Below are positions 24,503 through 29,132 of a stretch of DNA of 29,132 nucleotides, one piece after another. The notes under the pieces are model-generated. The model was not told the origin of the DNA and did not search any database. It saw only the letters and a list, made by a program, of their open reading frames with translations. The position numbers were made by a program, and so were the translations under genes. Origin of the DNA: JALHTV01 sp049510055 (GTDB taxonomy: Bacteria; Planctomycetota; Phycisphaerae; SM23-33); the NCBI GenBank assembly GCA_049510055.1, contig JBEKZI010000020.1, positions 1 to 29,132 on the forward strand. The letters are read 5' to 3'. The stretch's first letter is position 1, and the number at the start of each line of letters is the position of its first letter.

Positions 24503-25213
24503 ATGATTAGTCATCGTTGGGACATCACGCCCCGCCAGGCCATGGCGCTTCAGGAGCGCCTGGCCCGCCTGGTGCGCCAGGTGCGCCTCAGTGCCAAAAA
24601 GCCCATCCGCACGGTGGCGGGCGTGGATTGTGCGTTCGCGGCGGGAGGGAAAGCGATCCTGACGGCCGCGGTGCTGTGCGATGCGCGAACGTGGGAAGTC
24701 CTGGCCGTCGCCACCGACCGCCGGAGGTGCGCGTTCCCCTACGTGCCGGGACTGCTGAGCTTCCGCGAGGCCCCCTCGGTCATCGCCGCCGTCGGCGCCC
24801 TACCCCGCCGGCCGGACCTGCTGATGTGCGACGGCCAGGGCCTGGCCCATCCGCGCGGGCTGGGCCTGGCCAGTCACGTGGGGCTTCATCTGGGCATTCC
24901 GACCATCGGCGTTGCCAAAAGCCGCCTGTGTGGCCAACACCGGTCTGTCGGCCGACGCCGCGGCTGCCGCAGCGCGCTTCGCCTGGAAAGCAAGACCATC
25001 GGCGCGGTGGTACGGACGCGCGACGGGGTCAAACCCCTCTACGTCTCCGTCGGCCATCGCATCCGGCTGGACGAGGCCGTCGCCTGGACCCTGCGCGCCG
25101 CCGTGGCCGCCCGGTTGCCCGAGCCGACCCGCCGCGCTCACCAGGCCGTCAGTTGCCTCAAGGCTCGCGGCGAACTTATTTCAGCGCATAGACGCCGCGG
25201 CCCAGTCGCTTGA
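24503..25213 (+). CDS. nfi: Endonuclease V (deoxyinosine repair endonuclease)
   Basis: The 236-aa protein has the Endo V blocks in order: GVDCAF (Asp42), FPYVPGLLSFREAP with wedge Tyr80 and Glu89, DGQGLAHPRGLGLASHVGL (Asp110), and GVAKSRLCG. The C-terminal strand VKPLYVSVGHRI carries a further conserved His. The metal-binding Asp/Glu set is complete, so it should nick DNA 3' to deoxyinosine (or act on inosine-containing RNA). The start at ATG 24503 gives the family's usual opening HRWDITPRQA; upstream in-frame codons come from the repeat and should not be counted. The 3' end overlaps the convergent HARE-HTH gene by 38 bases. Confidence 0.93.
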   Translation: MISHRWDITPRQAMALQERLARLVRQVRLSAKKPIRTVAGVDCAFAAGGKAILTAAVLCDARTWEVLAVATDRRRCAFPYVPGLLSFREAPSVIAAVGALPRRPDLLMCDGQGLAHPRGLGLASHVGLHLGIPTIGVAKSRLCGQHRSVGRRRGCRSALRLESKTIGAVVRTRDGVKPLYVSVGHRIRLDEAVAWTLRAAVAARLPEPTRRAHQAVSCLKARGELISAHRRRGPVA

Positions 25214-25589
25214 ACTTGGAGGTGTCTCTCAGGGCGGCCGCAACGATGCCGTAGAAGCCCTTGCTATAGGTGGGATAGCCGGCCTTCAGGACCGCCTTCA
25301 TCACGTCCTTGGCCCGCATGCCCTTCTTGGCCTTGCCCAGGACGGCCGCGACGTAGTTCGCCAGCGGCTTGCCGGTCGCGCGGCGACGTCTTTTCGCTCC
25401 GCGCCTGGCCTTGCGTCCCGCGCCGCCGGCGGCCGACGGAACTTCGCCCCCCAGGGCGCAAATCTTGCGGTCCAGCGCCGCCAACCTCGCGGACAACTTT
25501 TTGCGGCGCGACGCCAGCCGATTCAGCGTCCGTTCCTTGGCCCGAAGCTCTCTTTTCAACTCTGCAATCGTCTTGCTCTTGGGGGGCAT
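25176..25589 (-). CDS. Coiled-coil/basic/HARE-HTH-like DNA-binding protein
   Basis: The 137-aa protein starts at ATG 25589 behind AGGAGA. It has three parts. Residues 1-45 are a charged helix likely to form a coiled coil (AELKRELRAKERTLNRLASR). Residues 50-72 are an Ala/Gly/Lys/Arg-rich linker (GRKARRGAKRRRRATGK) like histone H1 tails. Residues ~75-137 form a winged-helix-like unit (KKGMRAKDVMKAVLKAGY, then RDTSKFKRLGRGVYALK) that resembles the HARE-HTH domain. This suggests a small nucleoid-associated protein. The family assignment is from pattern memory and needs a profile search. Its 3' end overlaps nfi. Confidence 0.65.
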   Translation of the reverse strand: MPPKSKTIAELKRELRAKERTLNRLASRRKKLSARLAALDRKICALGGEVPSAAGGAGRKARRGAKRRRRATGKPLANYVAAVLGKAKKGMRAKDVMKAVLKAGYPTYSKGFYGIVAAALRDTSKFKRLGRGVYALK

Positions 25590-25643
25590 CGTGTTCTCCT
25601 GTTTGGCTGATTCACTAATTACGAAGTACACACGGGAGGAGGA

Positions 25644-25672
25644 ACTATACGAAGCCCATTCCACATTTACAA
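25644..25672 (-). promoter_or_regulatory. Promoter of the HARE-HTH-like gene
   Basis: On the minus strand TTGTAA (25672-25667) and TATAGT (25649-25644) have exactly 17 bases between them. Transcription would begin near 25637 with a leader of about 48 bases that includes the AGGAGA ribosome site. Confidence 0.65.
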
Positions 25673-25696
25673 GTCATAACTTCTAATGTTCTACAT

Positions 25697-27346
25697 TTAT
25701 CCCAAGATCGCCTTCAGGTCCGCCGCCGGAGTGGAGATAGGCTGAATGTTGAACTTGTCCACCAAGACCTTCAGTACCGCCGGCGACAGGAAGGCCGGCA
25801 GGCTGGGGCCGATGCGGATGTTGCGGATGCCCAGGTGCAGCAGCGTCAGCAGGATGACGACGGCCTTCTGCTCGTACCAGCTCAGCACCAGCGACAGCGG
25901 CAGGTCGTTGACGTCGCAATTAAAGGCTTTCGCCAGGGCGAGGGCGATCTGGACGGCCGAGTAGGCGTCGTTGCACTGGCCGACGTCCAGCAGGCGCGGG
26001 ATACCGCCGATGTCGCCGAAGTCCAGCTTGTTAAAGCGGTATTTGCCGCAAGCCAACGTGAGAATGACGCAATCGTTCGGCACCTGCTGGGCGAATTCGG
26101 TGTAGTAATTCCGGCCCGGTTTGGCGCCGTCGCAGCCGCCGATCAGGAAGAAGTGCCGCACCGCCTTGCTCTGGACGGCCGCGATGACCTTGTCGGCCAC
26201 GTTCATCACGGCGTCGTGGCCGAAGCCCACCAGGATCGTCTTGGCCTCCGCGTCGGCGGCAAAGCCCGGCGCCTTCATCGCAGCCTCGATCACCGGCGCG
26301 AAATTGCGGTCGGCAATGTGCCGCACCCCCGGCCAGGCCACCAGGCCGGATGTGAAGATACGATTTTTGTAGCTGTCGCGCGGCTTCTGGAGACAATTGG
26401 TGGTCATCAGGATCGCGCCGGGAAACGCGTCGAACTCCTTGGCTTGGTCCTGCCAGGCGCCTCCATAATTGCCGACCAGGTGTTTGTATTTCTTCAGTCC
26501 GGGGTAGCCGTGGGCGGGCAGCATCTCGCCGTGAGTATATATATGGATGCCCTTGCCCTCGGTCTGCTTGAGCAGCTCTTGGAGATCCTTCAGATCGTGG
26601 CCGGAAACTGCAATGGCCTTGCCCGCCACCGGCGTGATGCGCACGGCCGTCGGCGTCGGATGGCCGAAGGCGCCGTTGTGCGCCGCATCCAGCATTCCCA
26701 TGACCGCCAGGTTCACTTCGCCGCACCGCAGGACCATGGCCAGATATTTTTCGGCGTCGGCGCCGTCGCGCGTCAGGAAGTCCAAGGCCTCCTGAAAATA
26801 GGCATAGACGTGGCCATCTTCCTTTCCGAGGATCTGGGCGTGGTCGGCGTAGGCGGCCATGCCTTTCAGCCCGTACATGAGCAGTTCCTGCAAACCGGTG
26901 ACGTCGGCCCCCTGCTTGTTGAGCCGGCCCAGGATGCTCACCTCCGCCGCCTGGGCCAGGAGGCCCTCCAGGTCAGCCGCCGGTTGCCACTGCGCGGGGC
27001 CGGAGATTTTTTCCGGCGTTTTGCCGGCCTTGCGACATGCCTGTTCATAGGCGACCTTGGCCTTGTCTCGCACGGCCGCGGCTTTACGGAGCAACGTTTC
27101 CATCCGCTTGGGGTCAAAATTTACGTTGGTCACGGTGCTGAACAGGGCCTCCAGGACGAAAACATCCGTCGAACGATCGCGGACGCCCAATTGACCGGCC
27201 CGGTGAGCGTACTGCGCGATGCCCTTGACGGCGTGGACCAGCAGGTCCTGGAGCGCCGCCGTTTGGGGATCCTTGCCGCAGACGCCCACGGCCGTGCAGC
27301 CCTTGCCGCCTGCGGTCTGTTCGCACTGATAGCAGAACATGCTCAT
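25697..27346 (-). CDS. hcp: Hybrid cluster protein (hydroxylamine reductase / NO-stress enzyme)
   Basis: The 549-aa protein has the N-terminal iron-sulfur motif C-x2-C-x8-C-x5-C (Cys5, Cys8, Cys17, Cys23). This spacing is found in Hcp of strict anaerobes. Later blocks include VSGHDLKDLQELLKQT, THGEMLPAHGYP, TTNCLQKP, LIGGCDGAKPGR, LACGKYRFN and DVGQCNDAYSA, which carry the Cys, His and Glu ligands of the hybrid 4Fe-2S-2O cluster. Hcp reduces hydroxylamine and nitric oxide in the cytoplasm. AGGAG lies 6 bases before ATG 27346. It is the second gene of a minus-strand operon, 51 bases after the flavodiiron gene, so both should be induced together by nitrosative or oxygen stress. Confidence 0.97.
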   Translation of the reverse strand: MSMFCYQCEQTAGGKGCTAVGVCGKDPQTAALQDLLVHAVKGIAQYAHRAGQLGVRDRSTDVFVLEALFSTVTNVNFDPKRMETLLRKAAAVRDKAKVAYEQACRKAGKTPEKISGPAQWQPAADLEGLLAQAAEVSILGRLNKQGADVTGLQELLMYGLKGMAAYADHAQILGKEDGHVYAYFQEALDFLTRDGADAEKYLAMVLRCGEVNLAVMGMLDAAHNGAFGHPTPTAVRITPVAGKAIAVSGHDLKDLQELLKQTEGKGIHIYTHGEMLPAHGYPGLKKYKHLVGNYGGAWQDQAKEFDAFPGAILMTTNCLQKPRDSYKNRIFTSGLVAWPGVRHIADRNFAPVIEAAMKAPGFAADAEAKTILVGFGHDAVMNVADKVIAAVQSKAVRHFFLIGGCDGAKPGRNYYTEFAQQVPNDCVILTLACGKYRFNKLDFGDIGGIPRLLDVGQCNDAYSAVQIALALAKAFNCDVNDLPLSLVLSWYEQKAVVILLTLLHLGIRNIRIGPSLPAFLSPAVLKVLVDKFNIQPISTPAADLKAILG

Positions 27347-27397
27347 GTCTGTCTCCTTGTTGTGCAGCGCGGCCTATTTGGGGACGCGCCCGGAACG

Positions 27398-28588
27398 TCA
27401 AGCCGTCTTGACCCGCCGGCCGACCTCCTGGCCCAGGGCCATGCAGGCTTGCAGGTCCTGCTCAGTAGGCTGCCACTTGGCCCCGACGCCCTTGCTCGCC
27501 AGAGGGATGTTGCACTTGGCGAAGTGCTCCTCGATGAGCTTGACCGCCTCGCCGCTCCAGCCGTAGGACCCAAAGGCCGCCCCGACCTTGTTCTGGAACC
27601 GCAGGCCCCGCAGGTCCTCCAGGATCGGGCTGACGCTGGCTAGCACGCCGTTGTTGAGCGTGGGGGAACCGATGACGACGCCGCGGGCCTGGAAAATCTC
27701 CGTCAGGACGTCGTTGCGGTCCGAGATGGCTACGTGGAACAGCTTGTGGCTGACACCCTCGGCGGTCAGGCCGTCGCCGATGGCCTCGGCCATGCGCCGC
27801 GTGGCCTGCCACATGGTGTCGTACAGCACCACGGCCGTGGGGTTGCCCTTCTGGGCGGCCCAGTCGCGGTACTTTTCCACGATCTGGAGCGGATCCTTCC
27901 GCCAGATAATCCCGTGGCTGGGGGCGATCATGTTCACCGGCACCTTCATGGCCAGCAACTCGTCGATCTTGGGGCCCACGCGGTTGGCGTACGGCGTGAG
28001 GATGTTGGCGAAGTACTTCAGGGCCTCTTCATAGAGCTCCTGCGGGTTGACTTGGTCGTTGAAGCGGAAGTTGGCGGCATAGTGCTGGCCGAAGGCGTCG
28101 TTGGGCATCAGGATGCCGTCGGGCGCCAGGTAGGTGAACATGCTGTCGGGCCAGTGGAGCATCGTGGCCTCGACGAACGTCAGTTCCCTTTTGCCGATGG
28201 AGATCTTGTCGCCGGTGCCGACGACCTTGAAGTTCCACTTCTGATGATAGTGGCCGGGGACGCTGTCGGCCCCGCGCTTGGAGACCACCACGGTGGCGTT
28301 GGGACAGTGCCGCATCACTGCCGGCAGCGAGCCGCTGTGATCCGGCTCAGAGTGGTTGACCACCACGATGTCGATCTTGGCGGGGTCCACAAGCTGGCGG
28401 ACGTTCTGGAGGAACTCCTCCTGGAACGGACTCCAGGCCGTGTCCACCAGCACGGTCTTTTCGTCCAGAATCAGGTACGCGTTGTAGGATGAGCCGCGAT
28501 GGGTGGACAGCTCGTGGCCATGAAAATGCCGCAGACCCCAATCCACGACGCCCACCCAGTAAACTCCTTTGGCAAGCTCAACATTCAT
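27398..28588 (-). CDS. Flavodiiron protein (rubredoxin:oxygen/NO oxidoreductase)
   Basis: The 396-aa protein has a lactamase-like domain with a complete diiron site: NHSEPDHSG (His79, Glu81, Asp83; His84 nearby), MLHWPDSM (His145), NDAFG (Asp164) and PSHGIIWR (His225). The C-terminal flavodoxin domain (about 255-395) starts VVLYDTMWQATRRMAEAI and ends with GAAFGSYGWSGEAVK. This is the class A two-domain type that reduces O2 to water and/or NO to N2O, usually with rubredoxin as donor. There is no fused rubredoxin domain, which fits the separate rubredoxin gene at 17008-17172. AGGAG lies 7-8 bases before ATG 28588. It leads the operon with hcp. Confidence 0.96.
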   Translation of the reverse strand: MNVELAKGVYWVGVVDWGLRHFHGHELSTHRGSSYNAYLILDEKTVLVDTAWSPFQEEFLQNVRQLVDPAKIDIVVVNHSEPDHSGSLPAVMRHCPNATVVVSKRGADSVPGHYHQKWNFKVVGTGDKISIGKRELTFVEATMLHWPDSMFTYLAPDGILMPNDAFGQHYAANFRFNDQVNPQELYEEALKYFANILTPYANRVGPKIDELLAMKVPVNMIAPSHGIIWRKDPLQIVEKYRDWAAQKGNPTAVVLYDTMWQATRRMAEAIGDGLTAEGVSHKLFHVAISDRNDVLTEIFQARGVVIGSPTLNNGVLASVSPILEDLRGLRFQNKVGAAFGSYGWSGEAVKLIEEHFAKCNIPLASKGVGAKWQPTEQDLQACMALGQEVGRRVKTA

Positions 28589-28629
28589 TAATCGTTCTCC
28601 TCATCTCACAAAGATTGCGCTGCCTGGAA

Positions 28630-28778
28630 AAATCCGAAATCCGAAGCTCGAAATCCGAAACAAACACCCATACAACAAATCCAAAAATCGCAGGCAAAAC
28701 AGTTCATGTTCGCTGGTGTCGATTGCCTTTCGTCTTGTTGCAGTTTGTTTCGAGTTTCGGATTTCGATATTCGGATTT
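28630..28778. repeat. Imperfect inverted repeat, 36-base arms, upstream of the flavodiiron gene
   Basis: The left arm (28630-28665) and the reverse complement of the right arm (28743-28778) match at 28 of 36 positions by hand alignment. Both are built from AAATCCGAA-like units and end in GAAACAAAC. The 77-base centre is AT-rich and has no gene I can support. This stretch fills most of the 313-base gap 28589-28901. The element could be a mobile-type palindromic unit, and its fold is upstream of the fdp-hcp promoter region. A short reading frame that crosses it is repeat-derived and not a gene. Confidence 0.65.
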
Positions 28779-28793
28779 ATCTCTTGGCGGCTT

Positions 28794-28808
28794 TGATTCC
28801 CTGAATCA
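28794..28808. promoter_or_regulatory. Perfect 6-bp dyad TGATTC-CCT-GAATCA
   Basis: The arms are exact inverted repeats with a 3-base spacer, about 205 bases upstream of the flavodiiron start. The bases resemble half-sites of CRP/FNR-family regulators, but the spacing does not fit an FNR box. It could be an operator for fdp-hcp or nothing. Confidence 0.3.
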
Positions 28809-28901
28809 TTGTAGGCGCATTTCTTCCCAATCAGGACCCGCTAACCAGATTGACCAACCCTTGGGTGTCGCGAAGGGTGATTCTGCGGCCCATCGGGGTC
28901 G

Positions 28902-29132
28902 CTATTTTCCCACGGTCGCTCGCTCGGCGATGGTCGCCAGGGCCGCGGCGGCCTTGCGGACGTGCTCCTCGGTGGTAAAGGGCCCAAAGCTGAAGCGGCA
29001 GGTCCCCGCCGGATGCGTGCCGATGGTCCGATGCGCCAAGGGCGCGCAGTGCACGCCCGGGCGCGTCAGGAGGCCGAAGTCGGCCTCCAGCGCCGCCGCC
29101 AGGTCCGACGGCGCTAAACCGGCGACATTGAC
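28902..29132 (-). CDS. Cysteine desulfurase-family aminotransferase class V, C-terminal fragment
   Basis: The frame enters from the right edge and stops with TAG at 28904-28902, leaving 76 residues. They include LTRPGVHCAPLAHRTIGTHP, then GTCRFSFGPFTTEEHVRKA. The Cys in RPGVHCA (Cys29 of the fragment) is at the position of the catalytic cysteine in SufS-like enzymes, and the rest matches the C-terminal block of the TIGR01977-type cysteine desulfurase family. PLP enzymes of this group mobilise sulfur from cysteine. The PLP lysine lies outside the window, so exact subtype is open. It is on the same strand as fdp-hcp, 313 bases upstream. Confidence 0.85.
   Translation of the reverse strand, partial: VNVAGLAPSDLAAALEADFGLLTRPGVHCAPLAHRTIGTHPAGTCRFSFGPFTTEEHVRKAAAALATIAERATVGK

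Noticed and set aside
24809..24880. DGQG instead of DGHG in endonuclease V as a lost catalytic residue
   Set aside because: Both variants are found in functional family members as far as I recall, and the catalytic Asp is kept.
24458..28778. CRISPR array from the short repeats
   Set aside because: Only two degenerate copies occur at each place, with a 7-base gap between them or in inverted arrangement, and there are no cas genes.
28569..28796. 75-codon plus-strand frame in the gap upstream of the flavodiiron gene
   Set aside because: It is made of translated repeat units (IRNPKLEIRNK-like) and has no ribosome site; I treat it as repeat-derived.
28793..28810. FNR-type box upstream of fdp-hcp
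   Set aside because: TTGAT and ATCA half-sites exist but are 7 bases apart, not 4, and the site is about 200 bases from the start codon.

Overview
The window is a dense, GC-rich bacterial chromosome segment, with about 25 protein genes, one tRNA and short intergenic gaps. I see no phage, transposase, CRISPR array or rRNA. A member of the uncharacterised TIGR03790 family, a coiled-coil/basic protein with a probable HARE-HTH domain, many lipoprotein hydrolases and short intergenic repeats with a 21-nt period or 'AAATCCGAA' units together suggest a planctomycete-like bacterium. Hybrid cluster protein, flavodiiron protein and rubredoxin point to anaerobic or microaerobic life. The phylum is an inference and could not be tested here.

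Layout. 1-1367 (+): the tail of a GspE/PilB-type ATPase and a CvpA-like membrane protein. 1339-6289: a secreted esterase (-), a TIGR03790 protein (+), and a (-) pair of SAM methyltransferase and LarA-like nickel-pincer enzyme. 6466-7216 (+): a hypothetical gene, then tRNA-Asp(GUC) with its own strong promoter. 7396-11537 (+): three exported proteins in a row, namely a TPR protein, a patatin-like lipoprotein and an alpha/beta-hydrolase lipoprotein.

11593-16991 (+) is the most unusual part. A sigma70-type promoter and a palindrome just before the start codon lead into an 810-aa single chain that joins a MarR repressor domain to a complete ABC exporter half-transporter. Next comes a tight operon: an SO_0444-type metal permease with a C-terminal HMA domain, a cupin, and a DUF6132-like membrane anchor fused to thioredoxin and thiol peroxidase. 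The last fusion carries an internal in-frame Shine-Dalgarno and ATG exactly at the Tpx boundary. Together these look like a metal/drug efflux and thiol-redox defence locus.

17008-20554 (-): dxr, an enlarged rseP and a 54-aa rubredoxin. 20701-25213 (+): a NUDIX hydrolase (apparently leaderless), a rhomboid protease, thrC, dapB and endonuclease V. 25176-28588 (-): a HARE-HTH/H1-like chromatin-type protein, then the flavodiiron protein-hcp operon for O2/NO detoxification; rubredoxin may be its electron donor. The window ends inside a cysteine desulfurase-family gene (-).
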